A DNA stretch of 64,000 nt from Prochlorococcus marinus (lineage in GTDB: Bacteria; Cyanobacteriota; Cyanobacteriia; PCC-6307; Cyanobiaceae): positions 62,001 through 126,000 of the forward strand of contig NZ_CVSV01000131.1 in the NCBI RefSeq assembly GCF_001180245.1, written 5' to 3'. The notes below the pieces were generated by a model, which was not told the origin of the DNA, did no database searches, and was given only the letters and a program-made list of their open reading frames with translations. The translations under genes were made by a program, and so were the position numbers. This document shows positions 27,949 through 36,814 of this stretch, in pieces (position 1 is the first letter of the stretch; each line of letters opens with the position of its first letter).

Positions 27949-28773
27949 ATGGAATTACAACAGTATAATTTATTTTTTTTATATCAAGAAACATTTGCCT
28001 TAACAAAGAGATTATTTATTCAATTAAAAAGAAGACCATCAACTCTTTTCGCAGGAATATTACAACCAATAATTTGGCTTTTTTTATTTGGGGCATTATT
28101 CTCTAAAGCTCCTGAAGGTTTTTTACCAGGTGTTGATTCTTATGGTAATTTTTTAGGAGCAGGACTTATTGTTTTTACTGCTTTTAGCGGAGCCCTAAAT
28201 TCTGGTCTCCCTTTAATGTTTGATAGAGAGTTTGGATTTCTTAATAGATTACTTGTGGCTCCTTTAACCAGTAGATTATCCATAGTTTTATCTTCTTTTT
28301 TTTACATAACAATCTTGAGCTTTGTTCAGAGTATTGTAATAATGATTGTTTCATACATTTTGGGTTATGGATGGCCCAACTTATATGGTTTAGGAATTGT
28401 ATTTACAACACTAATTTTATTAGTTCTTTTTGTGACATCAATAAGTTTATGTTTAGCGTTTGTTTTGCCGGGACATATTGAATTAATCGCTCTTATATTC
28501 GTAATAAATTTACCTCTTCTATTTGCGAGTACTGCTTTAGCTCCAATCTCTTTTATGCCAAATTGGCTGGGCTGGTTAGCTTCATTAAATCCATTAACTT
28601 TTGCTATTGAACCTATTAGGACTGCCTATACACAAACCATGGATTTAGAATTAGTGGCTTTACATGCCCCATATGGTGATTTAACTTGTAAGAGTTGTAT
28701 CTCAATTTTATTTTCTTTAACAGTTTTATCCTTGATTATTATAAGGCCTCTGTTAAATAGAAAGTTAAATTAG
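27949..28773 (+). CDS. ABC-2 type exporter permease
   Basis: The 274-residue protein has six hydrophobic spans, with the ABC-2 family hallmark RRPSTLFAGILQPIIWLFLFG at the first and FSGALNSGLPLMFDREFGFLNRLLVAPL at the coupling region. FASTALAPISFMPNWLGWLASLNPLTFAIEPIR is the conserved C-terminal motif. With the preceding ATPase it forms a two-gene exporter. It follows ctaB in the same direction, but any link to heme is only positional. Confidence 0.92.
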   Translation: MELQQYNLFFLYQETFALTKRLFIQLKRRPSTLFAGILQPIIWLFLFGALFSKAPEGFLPGVDSYGNFLGAGLIVFTAFSGALNSGLPLMFDREFGFLNRLLVAPLTSRLSIVLSSFFYITILSFVQSIVIMIVSYILGYGWPNLYGLGIVFTTLILLVLFVTSISLCLAFVLPGHIELIALIFVINLPLLFASTALAPISFMPNWLGWLASLNPLTFAIEPIRTAYTQTMDLELVALHAPYGDLTCKSCISILFSLTVLSLIIIRPLLNRKLN

Positions 28774-28780
28774 AAATTTT

Positions 28781-29211
28781 ATGCTTTTAAAAAATCATTT
28801 AATAGAAGTTTTTAAAAAAGCCTCTTTAGAAAATAATTTTTTGCTTAAAGAAAATGTTGTTCTTAAGTGGGTCCATAGATTTGGGATTGATTCATTAAAT
28901 GATTTATTAATCCATAGTTCACTACAAAAAGAAAATCAGTGTGAAGAAGAAAATCAAGAACAGATATCTTTAATTGATGAAGTACATGAAGAAAATCAAG
29001 AACAGATATCTTTAATTGATGAAGTACTTATGAAAATAATGAAGAAACAAAGATGGAATCAAATGGCCTGGAAACTCCTAGAAGCAATGAAATATCTAGC
29101 AAAAATCAAAATTCTAATAAAATAAATCAATTTACTGAAACCCCAAAATTACCCCTACCTTACATTAAAAATTTAAGAAAGTGGATTAACAACGATAAAA
29201 AAGCTAGTTAG
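28781..29211 (+). pseudogene. Cyanobacterial protein gene with an apparent frameshift near 29,029
   Basis: The first frame (28781-29125) gives 114 residues: MLLKNHLIEVFKKASLENNF, VVLKWVHRFGIDSLNDLLIH, two 14-residue copies of EENQEQISLIDEV(H/L), then an odd basic tail. From about 29,029 a different frame gives a natural-looking end (YENNEETKMESNGLETPRSN, later LPLPYIKNLRKWINNDKKAS) that stops at TAG 29209-29211, three bases before the groEL stop. The simplest reading is one lost T in a TTT run. It could be a real mutation or a sequencing error. The function is unknown; the gene follows the exporter permease by 7 bases. Confidence 0.65.
28946..29029 (+). repeat. Exact-length 42-bp tandem duplication inside the frameshifted gene
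   Basis: Copy 1 is 28946-28987 and copy 2 is 28988-29029; they differ at one base (CAT versus CTT at the end). Each encodes 14 residues in frame. The near identity indicates a recent duplication. The reading frame changes right at the end of copy 2. Confidence 0.9.
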
Positions 29212-29214
29212 CTT

Positions 29215-30960
29215 TTACATCATACCCGGCATTCCCATGCCACCCATTCCTGGCATTCCCATGCCACCCATTCCTGGCATTCCCATGCCACCCATTCCTG
29301 GCATTCCCATGCCACCCATTCCTGGCATTCCCATGCCACCCATTCCTCCCATTGGATCTCCACCTGGTCCTTCAGGGGCTGCAGCTTCAGGCTCTGGAAT
29401 GTCTGCCATCGCAACTTCTGTTGTAAGGAGCATAGCTGCAATAGATACTGAATCTTGAAGAGCTAATCTTATTACTTTGGTTGGATCTAAGATTCCTGAA
29501 TCTTTTAAATCCTCATATTTTCCTGAATTAGCATTAAAGCCTTTATTAAGTCTTTTAATTTCAGCGACAACTACATCTCCATTAAAACCAGCATTTTTTG
29601 CTATTTGTTTGGTTGGTTCCAAAAGGGCTTCTTTGACTATATTTATCCCTGTTCTTAAATCATCTGAAGATGTTTCACTTAAATTTAAAAGGTCATCTGA
29701 TATTTCGATTAAAGTTTGTCCTCCTCCAGAAACAACACCCTCTTCAATAGCAGCTTTCGTAGCATTAAGGGAATCTTCGATTCTCAACTTTTTATACTTC
29801 ATCTCTGTTTCTGTAGCAGCTCCTACTTTGATAAGAGCTACTCCTCCGGCTAGTTTGGCTATCCTTTCATTGATTTTATCCTGATCATACTCAGATTCAG
29901 TTATATTAACTTCCCTCTTTAATTTCTCTACTCGCGCTTTAACTAAATCCTTAGTGTCTTCGAAGGCAACAATTGTAGTTTTATCCTTTGTGATAGTTAT
30001 TTTTTTTGCTTTGCCTAAATCATTAATCGATACTTTATCAAGTTTCATTGATTTATCTTCGCTAATTAACTTAGCCCCTGTAAGAATTGCAATATCCTCA
30101 AGGGCAGCTTTTCTTCTCTCCCCAAATAACGGAGCTCTAACGGAAGCTACATTTAAAACCCCACTATTCTTATTTAAAACCAGAGTGGTTAAAGCCTCTC
30201 CTTCAATATCTTCAGCAAGAATTAGAAAAGGTGAGCCTGCCTTTTGAATTTCTTCAAGTATTGGAACTAGATCAACTAAAGTTGAGATTTTTTGATCAGT
30301 TATTAATATTTTAGGGTTTTCAAGTTCACAAACTTGTCTTTCTTGGTCTGTTACGAAATATGGAGAACTATAACCTCTATCAAAAGACATTCCTTCAGTT
30401 ATATCTAATTCTGTTTCTAATGATTGAGATTCTTCAACAGTTATTACACCATCTGAAGTAACAATATCCATTGCTTTTGAAATTATAGATCCAATTTCTT
30501 CATCACCTCCAGCACTAACTGTTGCAACTTTTTGGATATCAGAACCACTTAATGAAATACTTTTGGAACTTAATTTTTCTAAAACAAAAGCTAGGCCTGC
30601 CTCCATACCTTTTTTTAACTCCATAGGGTTGGCACCAGAAGCAATATTTTTTAATCCCTCCTGAACCATCTTCTGAGTCAAAATGGTTGCTGTTGTTGTC
30701 CCATCTCCAGCAGACTCTTTTGTCTTGGATGCAACTTGTTCTATTAATTTCGCACCTAAATTAGAAATAGGGTTTTCAATCTCGATCTCTTTAGCAACTG
30801 TAGATCCATCTCTTACTATATCCGGCGAACCAAATTTCCTTTCTATTACAACGTTTTTTGCTTTTGGCCCAATAGTAACCTTTACTGCATTAGCTACAAA
30901 ATTCACACCTTTTTCTAGCTCTTCTCTTGATTCGTTAGAAAAACTTAACTGTTTAGCCAT
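29215..30960 (-). CDS. groEL2: Chaperonin GroEL2 (60 kDa), copy without groES
   Basis: The 581-residue chaperonin has the nucleotide-binding motif [26 protein letters not shown] and [13 protein letters not shown], all GroEL hallmarks. No groES lies beside it, so it is the second, monocistronic copy found in cyanobacteria. The C-terminal tail is unusually long and Met/Gly/Pro-rich ([17 protein letters not shown] and so on), five exact 8-residue units. I searched the 130 bases upstream and saw no CIRCE inverted repeat. Confidence 0.96.
   Translation of the reverse strand: MAKQLSFSNESREELEKGVNFVANAVKVTIGPKAKNVVIERKFGSPDIVRDGSTVAKEIEIENPISNLGAKLIEQVASKTKESAGDGTTTATILTQKMVQEGLKNIASGANPMELKKGMEAGLAFVLEKLSSKSISLSGSDIQKVATVSAGGDEEIGSIISKAMDIVTSDGVITVEESQSLETELDITEGMSFDRGYSSPYFVTDQERQVCELENPKILITDQKISTLVDLVPILEEIQKAGSPFLILAEDIEGEALTTLVLNKNSGVLNVASVRAPLFGERRKAALEDIAILTGAKLISEDKSMKLDKVSINDLGKAKKITITKDKTTIVAFEDTKDLVKARVEKLKREVNITESEYDQDKINERIAKLAGGVALIKVGAATETEMKYKKLRIEDSLNATKAAIEEGVVSGGGQTLIEISDDLLNLSETSSDDLRTGINIVKEALLEPTKQIAKNAGFNGDVVVAEIKRLNKGFNANSGKYEDLKDSGILDPTKVIRLALQDSVSIAAMLLTTEVAMADIPEPEAAAPEGPGGDPMGGMGGMGMPGMGGMGMPGMGGMGMPGMGGMGMPGMGGMGMPGMM
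29228..29347 (-). repeat. Five tandem 24-bp units encoding the GroEL2 tail
   Basis: Five identical 24-base copies run from 29228 to 29347. Each encodes the 8 residues GMGGMGMP in one register (PGMGGMGM in another). The third-position bases are identical in all copies, so the array probably grew by recent slippage or unequal recombination. Confidence 0.95.
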
Positions 30961-31091
30961 GTTTACTCGATCTTTAGTCTTATTCTAATCTCCCATAGAA
31001 TCATTTTTAAGGGATATTTAATTAAGTGGGGAAAGCCGAATTTCTTTTCATGAGACGTACCAATTAACTCAAATAAGAGTATCTTTAAGTT

Positions 31092-31271
31092 ATGGAAGAA
31101 ACAAATAATCTTATTTTTACTCTTACCGCAATCCTCGCGATTGCTATGACATTAATTTACTTTCCTTTAAGATTTTTCTTGACATTAACTGCTAGAAGTC
31201 GAAGACTTAAACTTTTACAGAAAATTAGAAGGCTAAGAGATGAATTAGGCCAGCCTTATGAAAGTACATAA
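31092..31271 (+). CDS. 59-residue single-span membrane protein
   Basis: ATG 31092 to TAA 31269-31271. The product opens MEETNNLIFTLTAILAIAMT, continues with LIYFPLRFFL, and ends with a strongly basic amphipathic half (RSRRLKLLQKIRRLRDELGQPYEST). That gives one membrane helix and a cytosolic charged helix. Its stop directly abuts the fabG stop on the other strand. Such a protein is conserved in marine cyanobacteria as far as I recall; I know no function. Confidence 0.65.
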   Translation: MEETNNLIFTLTAILAIAMTLIYFPLRFFLTLTARSRRLKLLQKIRRLRDELGQPYEST

Positions 31272-32021
31272 TTAAATACTCATACCACCGTCTATACTTA
31301 TTGTTTGCCCTGTAATGTAGCTTCCAGCATTACTTGAAACTAAGAATGACACTAAGTTTGCAATTTGAGTACAACTTCCTAATTTTCCTAAAGGGATAAC
31401 TTTAAGTATCTCTTCAGTATTAAGTTTTTCAGTCATTTCTGTTTCTATAAAGCCTGGAGCTATTGCATTTACGTTTATACCTCTTGAAGCAAATTCTTTA
31501 GCACAAGTTTTGGTGAATCCAATAACTCCAGCTTTAGCTGCAGAATAATTTGCTTGACCGGGATTACCAATTATTCCAACAACAGATGAAATATTTACGA
31601 TACTACCACTTCTTTTTTTCATCATAAATTTTGAAGCATATTTTGTACAAAGAAAAACCCCTTTTAAGTTTGTATTTAATACATCATCCCATTGTTCCGA
31701 TTTCATTCTCATCAATAGTCCGTCTCTAGTAATACCAGCATTGTTAATAAGAATATCAATGGAGCCATTAATTTTTATGATTTCTTCAAAAGCTGAACTG
31801 ACGGAATCCTCTCTTGATACATCAAATTTTAATTTATGAGCTTTACCTCCCGAAATTTTTATTGAATTTACAACTTCTTCAGCTTTTTCATCAGAAGAAG
31901 AGTAATTAATAAACACTTCTGCTCCTAAGCGGCTTAGTTCTAAAGCAATTTCTTTGCCAATTCCTCTGCTAGCTCCAGTGATTAAAGCAACTTTGCCTGA
32001 TAATGAATCTGTATTGGACAT
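31272..32021 (-). CDS. fabG: 3-oxoacyl-[acyl-carrier-protein] reductase FabG
   Basis: The 249-residue short-chain dehydrogenase has the NADP motif TGASRGIGKEIAL, NNAG, and the catalytic Ser (NISSVVG) and Tyr-x-x-x-Lys (YSAAKAG). The C-terminal ITGQTISIDGGMSI is typical of FabG. It reduces beta-ketoacyl-ACP in fatty-acid synthesis. It is divergent from ispD across 92 bases. Confidence 0.95.
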   Translation of the reverse strand: MSNTDSLSGKVALITGASRGIGKEIALELSRLGAEVFINYSSSDEKAEEVVNSIKISGGKAHKLKFDVSREDSVSSAFEEIIKINGSIDILINNAGITRDGLLMRMKSEQWDDVLNTNLKGVFLCTKYASKFMMKKRSGSIVNISSVVGIIGNPGQANYSAAKAGVIGFTKTCAKEFASRGINVNAIAPGFIETEMTEKLNTEEILKVIPLGKLGSCTQIANLVSFLVSSNAGSYITGQTISIDGGMSI

Positions 32022-32113
32022 TATGAAATTTTATAATTTTCAATCGTAGTACTATTTGTGTAAAGATATTGCTTTTATTTATAATTGTCTAGAAAATATT
32101 AAGTCCTTCTATT

Positions 32114-32788
32114 GTGCATTTTTTAATACCAGCTGCAGGGAGTGGTACCAGAATGAAAGCTGGAAAAAATAAATTACTTATTGATTTAGAGGGAGAGTCT
32201 TTGATTTATTGGACGCTTAAATCTGTATTTTCTGCAAGCTCAACAAACTGGGTTGGAATAATTGGGCAACCGAAAGATAAAAATTTATTATTAAACTCAG
32301 CAAAGGAGTTTGCTCAAAAAGTTCATTGGATTAATGGTGGTGACACCAGACAACAGTCAGTTTTAAATGGTTTAATAGCGTTACCAAAAGATGCTAAAAA
32401 AGTTTTAATACATGATGGTGCTAGATGTCTAATTAATCCTGAATTGATAGACCTTTGTGCCAATCAATTAGATGAAAATGAAGCCGTAATTTTGGCTACT
32501 AAAGTAACTGACACAATAAAGATTGTTGATAATGAAGGTTTTATTAAAGAAACACCAGATAGAAATTATTTATGGGCAGCGCAAACTCCTCAGGGCTTTT
32601 TAGTAGATAGATTAAAAAAAGCTCATAAGATGGCAATTGATAAAAACTGGAAAGTCACAGATGATGCCTCACTATTCGAAATGCTTAATTGGAAAGTGAA
32701 GATTATTGAAGGAACTTATTCAAATATAAAAATTACGTCCCCTATAGATTTGAAAATAGCAAAACTTTTTGTGAAGAATCCTAGTTAA
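32114..32788 (+). CDS. ispD: 2-C-methyl-D-erythritol 4-phosphate cytidylyltransferase IspD
   Basis: The 224-residue protein starts at GTG and has the nucleotidyltransferase motif IPAAGSGTRMKAGKNK, GGDTRQQSV, HDGARCLI and TDDASLFE, all of IspD. It makes CDP-methylerythritol in the plastid-type isoprenoid (MEP) pathway. Its last 4 bases overlap the stop of the convergent S66 peptidase gene. Confidence 0.96.
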   Translation: MHFLIPAAGSGTRMKAGKNKLLIDLEGESLIYWTLKSVFSASSTNWVGIIGQPKDKNLLLNSAKEFAQKVHWINGGDTRQQSVLNGLIALPKDAKKVLIHDGARCLINPELIDLCANQLDENEAVILATKVTDTIKIVDNEGFIKETPDRNYLWAAQTPQGFLVDRLKKAHKMAIDKNWKVTDDASLFEMLNWKVKIIEGTYSNIKITSPIDLKIAKLFVKNPS

Positions 32789-33654
32789 AAAGGTGTATCG
32801 ATACTAAGAATGCCGTTATCACCATTTAAGGTGGCTTCGTATCCTAAAGGAATGCAAGCATTCCCCGATATGTGGCCTATTGGTAGGTCAAAAAGAATAG
32901 GAAAATCAAACTCTTGGAGTCTTTCAATAATGCAGTTTTTTAGTAAATCTTTCCATTCAAGGTCGCAGGAATCATTAGAAAAACTTCCGAATCCAATACC
33001 AGCAATTTCAGTAATTGTTCTAGTCATTCTTAGGTAAGTCAACATGCGATCAATTTTATAAATATCTTCATTAATATCTTCAAAAATTATTATTTTCCCT
33101 TTACAATCTGGAAAGTGATTAGTACCAATTAAAAAAGTAGTAATAGTTAAATTAGAAACGATAATTTCTCCTTTAGCTTTCCCACCTCTTAACGGAATTC
33201 CTCTTATGTCCTCAACATAGCCTTCAAAAAGTAAATTTCTTAATCTCTCAAGACTCCACTCTGGCTCTTTGAAAAGGCTTGTAACCATGGGCCCATGAAT
33301 AGAACCTATAAATCCTTGAGAATATTTAGATAGTAATAAAGAACATGTATCTGAGAATCCAAGCATTAAACCATGCTGCCAAGAAGGTTCTTTTTCTAAT
33401 ATTCTTGCTGAACCCCAGCCTCCTTTTGCAAAAATTATTAGCTTACTATTTTGTGCTTTTTCCAGTTCTTCAAATCTACTTAGATCATCACCTGCAAAAT
33501 AACCAAACTTTTTTGACAGAGAATTATTTTCATTAATTTCCAAGCCCCAGTTTTTTAAGATTTCTATACCTTTTTGAAAATTTTCTACTTCATCAATAAA
33601 GGAGCCAGGAGCTAAAATATCTATTAAATCACCTTTTTTTAATCTAAAGACCAT
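32785..33654 (-). CDS. LD-carboxypeptidase, peptidase family S66
   Basis: The 289-residue protein matches the S66 (LdcA) family: ILAPGSFID at the start, IIFAKGGWGSARIL, the nucleophile Ser in LMLGFSDTC, a Glu in IIFEDINED and a His in DLPIGHISGNACIPLG. LdcA trims the terminal D-alanine from murein tetrapeptides during peptidoglycan recycling. It has no signal peptide, fitting a cytoplasmic role. It lies 9 bases downstream of ubiA. Confidence 0.9.
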   Translation of the reverse strand: MVFRLKKGDLIDILAPGSFIDEVENFQKGIEILKNWGLEINENNSLSKKFGYFAGDDLSRFEELEKAQNSKLIIFAKGGWGSARILEKEPSWQHGLMLGFSDTCSLLLSKYSQGFIGSIHGPMVTSLFKEPEWSLERLRNLLFEGYVEDIRGIPLRGGKAKGEIIVSNLTITTFLIGTNHFPDCKGKIIIFEDINEDIYKIDRMLTYLRMTRTITEIAGIGFGSFSNDSCDLEWKDLLKNCIIERLQEFDFPILFDLPIGHISGNACIPLGYEATLNGDNGILSIDTPF

Positions 33655-33663
33655 TTTTAGAAT

Positions 33664-34572
33664 TTATGAGGCAATAATAATTCCCAATAAAAGAAATCCT
33701 CCATAAATTGATTGATTTTTGAAGTGATTCCCAATTTTTTTTATAGACTGCTTCTCTTCAGGGAATACCTTTAGTATATCTCGCTGCATTAAGATTGCAG
33801 TTGACAGCCAAATTGGCCAAAAAATAAAATTCATTTGATTAATAAATCCGCATAATGCAAGAAAAATAGAAGTTAATAAATAACAAATTTGAATAGTTAT
33901 TCTTGTATTGTTCTGAAGGTTAACAGCGGAACTATTTATTCCAATTTTGATATCATATTTTTTATCTGCTAAAGCATAAATTGTGTCAAAGCCAAAAGTC
34001 CAAAAAATAGTGGCTAGCCAGCAAAACAATAAAACAATGCTATTTAAATTGCCTTCATTTGCGGCCCAGGGAATTAAGACAGCAAAACCCCAGCATATTG
34101 ATAAGATTAATTGAGGATATTTAAACCATCTTTTGGCAGAAGGATAAATTAAAATAATAGGTAGAGCTAAAAAAGCAAGTGAAATGGAGAGAATTCTGCC
34201 AGGTTCAGGCAGTGACAAAGTTAGAAAGAAACTACATAAAATCAAAAAGAAAAGAATTGAATAAGCTGTTTTAAGGCCGATTTTATTTGCGGCTAGAGGT
34301 CTATTTTTTGTCCTGAAAACTCTTTGATCAATTTTTTTGTCCCAAATATCATTAACTACGCAGCCTAATCCACTTACTAGTAGCCCTCCCAGGATTATTC
34401 TTAGCAACATTAAAAATGTTGGATTAGCATCTGGGGTTAAATATAAACTCCATCCAGCAGGAATGAGTAAGATAATTCTTCCAGTAGGCTTATTCCACCT
34501 TAATAATTCAAAAAAAGGACTTAATTTGATTTGTAGATTTTTATTTTGCATATGACCTATTGTATATTTCAT
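33664..34572 (-). CDS. ubiA: 4-hydroxybenzoate polyprenyltransferase-like UbiA
   Basis: The 302-residue UbiA-family enzyme has NDIWDKKIDQRVFRTKNRPL at residues 74-93 and a second acidic motif DTIYALADKKYDIKIG near 200. The opening ELLRWNKPTGRIILLIPAGWS is typical of UbiA proper. In cyanobacteria it prenylates 4-hydroxybenzoate with solanesyl diphosphate for plastoquinone. A start seven residues later (Met8) is possible. It is divergent from ppx. Confidence 0.93.
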   Translation of the reverse strand: MKYTIGHMQNKNLQIKLSPFFELLRWNKPTGRIILLIPAGWSLYLTPDANPTFLMLLRIILGGLLVSGLGCVVNDIWDKKIDQRVFRTKNRPLAANKIGLKTAYSILFFLILCSFFLTLSLPEPGRILSISLAFLALPIILIYPSAKRWFKYPQLILSICWGFAVLIPWAANEGNLNSIVLLFCWLATIFWTFGFDTIYALADKKYDIKIGINSSAVNLQNNTRITIQICYLLTSIFLALCGFINQMNFIFWPIWLSTAILMQRDILKVFPEEKQSIKKIGNHFKNQSIYGGFLLLGIIIAS

Positions 34573-34676
34573 AACTTTAAATAATCTTACTAGGATTAAA
34601 TGATTTCTATTATTTAATAATCAATCTTGGGTATATTTATTAATGGATTAAAAATATCTGTATCTTATTAAAAGAA

Positions 34677-36272
34677 ATGATAGAGAAACAAGATTTAAGA
34701 TATTTTCAAGAAAATCAAATTTTAGTAGCTTCTATAGATATTGGAACTAACTCTACACATCTCTTGATAGCAGAAATTAATCTAGAGTTAAAATCGTTTT
34801 CAATAAAATTCACTGATAAATCAACCACTCGTCTTGGAGAAAGAGATGAGGAGGGTAATCTTACTGAAGAATCAATCCAAAGAGCATTAGTTACTCTTAA
34901 GCGATTTAAGGAATATTGTAAAAGTAATGGAGTAAAACAAATAGTAACAGCAGCAACAAGTGCAGTTAGGGAGGCTCCAAACGGGCAAGATTTTATTAGA
35001 AGAGTTCTTGATGAAACTGATATTCAAATAGAAATGATAAGTGGTTCTGAGGAAGCCAGATTAATTTACCTTGGTGTTCTTTCTGGTATGGCTTTTGAAG
35101 ATCAGTCTTTTGTAATCATAGATATTGGAGGAGGATCTACAGAGTTAATACTTGCAGATAAAAAAGATGCCATAGCTCTTACCAGTTCTAGAATTGGTGC
35201 AGTAAGACTTAAAAATGATTTTTTAAATAAAGATTCTATAAATTCAGAAAGATCAATTTTTCTAACAACTTTTATCAAAGGATCTTTAGAACCATCTGTT
35301 CGAAAAATAAAGAGTAGATCTAAGGGAGATAAGCCTTTATCTATGATTGCAACCAGTGGCACTGCAACCTCATTAGGAAATTTGATTTCAGATGATTTAG
35401 GAGAATCTAAACAAAAGTTGCATGGTTATAAATTTAAAAGGGAAAATTTGCAAAATTTGTTGGAAAAACTACTCAAATTACCGGTTTCTGAAATCAAGAA
35501 AATACCTACATTAAGTGAGAGAAGAGCAGAAATAATTATTCCAGGAGCATTGATATTAAGCACAGCAATGGAGATGTTGAACTTTAATGAATTAATAATA
35601 AGTGAGAGGGCTCTTCGAGAGGGTTTAGTTGTAGATTGGATGCTTCGTAAAGGGATAATTAAAAACGAGTTAAATATTCAAAGCAATATTAGAAAAACAA
35701 CTATAGTTCATCAGGCTAGAAAGTTTGGAGTAGATAATACAAGAGTTGAGAAAGTTATTGATATTGCCTTTCAAATTTATGATCAGACTAAAAATATCTT
35801 TCATAGCGATAATGACCCTAAAGCTAAAGAACTTCTTTGGGCAGCTTCTAATCTTTATAATTGCGGGAAATTCGTGAATGTAGTTTCATATCACAAACAC
35901 TCTTGGTACTTAATTAAAAATTGTGAGTTGTTGGGATATTCTGAAGCAGAAACAAATGTTATTGCTTCAATTGCCAGATACCATAGAAAGACTCTACCCA
36001 AGAAAAGACATGAGTCTTGGCAAAACTTAATATCTAAAGAAGATAAAACATTAGTTCTTGAAATGTCATTAATTTTGAGACTAGCAGCATCTCTTGATCA
36101 AAGACCTGATAAAGTAATTTCCTCAGTTCAAATAAAATTGCAGGAAAACATTCTTACATTTGAACTCCTACCTTTCGATAGAAACAATGATCTTCTACTT
36201 GAAAAATGGAACTTAGGATTATGCCGTAATGTAATAAAAGAACTAAAGAATTTAGATTTAAAAGTTATTTAG
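34677..36272 (+). CDS. ppx: Exopolyphosphatase Ppx/GppA family
   Basis: The 531-residue protein has the ASKHA phosphatase domain: SIDIGTNSTHLLIAE, AATSAVREAPNGQDF, SGSEEARLIYLGV and IDIGGGSTELIL. An HD-like C-terminal half contains ASIARYHRK and RLAASLDQRPD. It degrades polyphosphate and, in some species, pppGpp. The last 8 bases overlap the stop of the convergent RodZ-like gene. Confidence 0.95.
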   Translation: MIEKQDLRYFQENQILVASIDIGTNSTHLLIAEINLELKSFSIKFTDKSTTRLGERDEEGNLTEESIQRALVTLKRFKEYCKSNGVKQIVTAATSAVREAPNGQDFIRRVLDETDIQIEMISGSEEARLIYLGVLSGMAFEDQSFVIIDIGGGSTELILADKKDAIALTSSRIGAVRLKNDFLNKDSINSERSIFLTTFIKGSLEPSVRKIKSRSKGDKPLSMIATSGTATSLGNLISDDLGESKQKLHGYKFKRENLQNLLEKLLKLPVSEIKKIPTLSERRAEIIIPGALILSTAMEMLNFNELIISERALREGLVVDWMLRKGIIKNELNIQSNIRKTTIVHQARKFGVDNTRVEKVIDIAFQIYDQTKNIFHSDNDPKAKELLWAASNLYNCGKFVNVVSYHKHSWYLIKNCELLGYSEAETNVIASIARYHRKTLPKKRHESWQNLISKEDKTLVLEMSLILRLAASLDQRPDKVISSVQIKLQENILTFELLPFDRNNDLLLEKWNLGLCRNVIKELKNLDLKVI

Positions 36273-36759
36273 TTTTTTTAATAAGTTCTTGTTTTGGAGT
36301 TTGATTTTTAGAAGAGTCTGAAAATAAATTGAAAATTAAGGATGATGCGATTAGTCCCAGAAAGCCTGAAATTAAAATAAATGTTAGGAACCCTACTGGA
36401 TTAAGATTCTTAGATTGCCTAGGCTTGTAATTTTTTTTGGAAACTTCTTCAACTATTTCTTCAATTTTCACTTCTTTCTTCTCTGTTTTGAATTCAGCCA
36501 TTATAAAATCTGTATCAAGTTTGAGCTTCTGTGAAATCCTTCTAATCATTGCTTTGACGAATACCTTTTCAGGTAGCTTTTCTTCGTTACCCTCTTCTAT
36601 GGCTTCAAGTTGATGAGCTCCAATTTTTAAATCAGAAGCCAATTCTTCAATAGATTGATTTCTACTTAACCTTGCCTCTTTAATGAAATTTCCAATTCTC
36701 TTTAAAGAGGAATTTTCTCCTTTATTGTTGTTTTCCGAAACAGATTTTATTTCTTTCAA
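36265..36759 (-). CDS. RodZ-like helix-turn-helix membrane protein, short form
   Basis: Of 164 residues, about 20-90 form a cytoplasmic Xre-type HTH (GNFIKEARLSRNQSIEELAS, then KIGAHQLEAIEEGNEEKLPE, FVKAMIRRISQKL), matching the MreB-binding HTH of RodZ. One membrane span (residues about 125-150, VGFLTFILISGFLGLIASSLIF) follows, and only about 15 residues remain. The periplasmic beta domain of full-length RodZ is missing. Start ATG 36759. Confidence 0.8.
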   Translation of the reverse strand: MKEIKSVSENNNKGENSSLKRIGNFIKEARLSRNQSIEELASDLKIGAHQLEAIEEGNEEKLPEKVFVKAMIRRISQKLKLDTDFIMAEFKTEKKEVKIEEIVEEVSKKNYKPRQSKNLNPVGFLTFILISGFLGLIASSLIFNLFSDSSKNQTPKQELIKKTK

Positions 36760-36814
36760 AGCAAATAAATTTTTACTAATTATAGTGATTAATATTTTTC
36801 TATCAACTTTAAGA

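Noticed and set aside
29005..29045. Programmed -1 frameshifting as the reason for the split gene
   Set aside because: No X-XXY-YYZ slippery heptamer or strong downstream stem is visible; a lost base is simpler.
29237..29458. A plus-strand proline-rich frame (MPPIPGIP repeats) opposite the GroEL2 tail
   Set aside because: It only mirrors the 24-bp repeat in the coding strand of groEL2.
30961..31091. Search for CIRCE or other heat-shock operator before groEL2
   Set aside because: No TTAGCACTC-N9-GAGTGCTAA or near match found.
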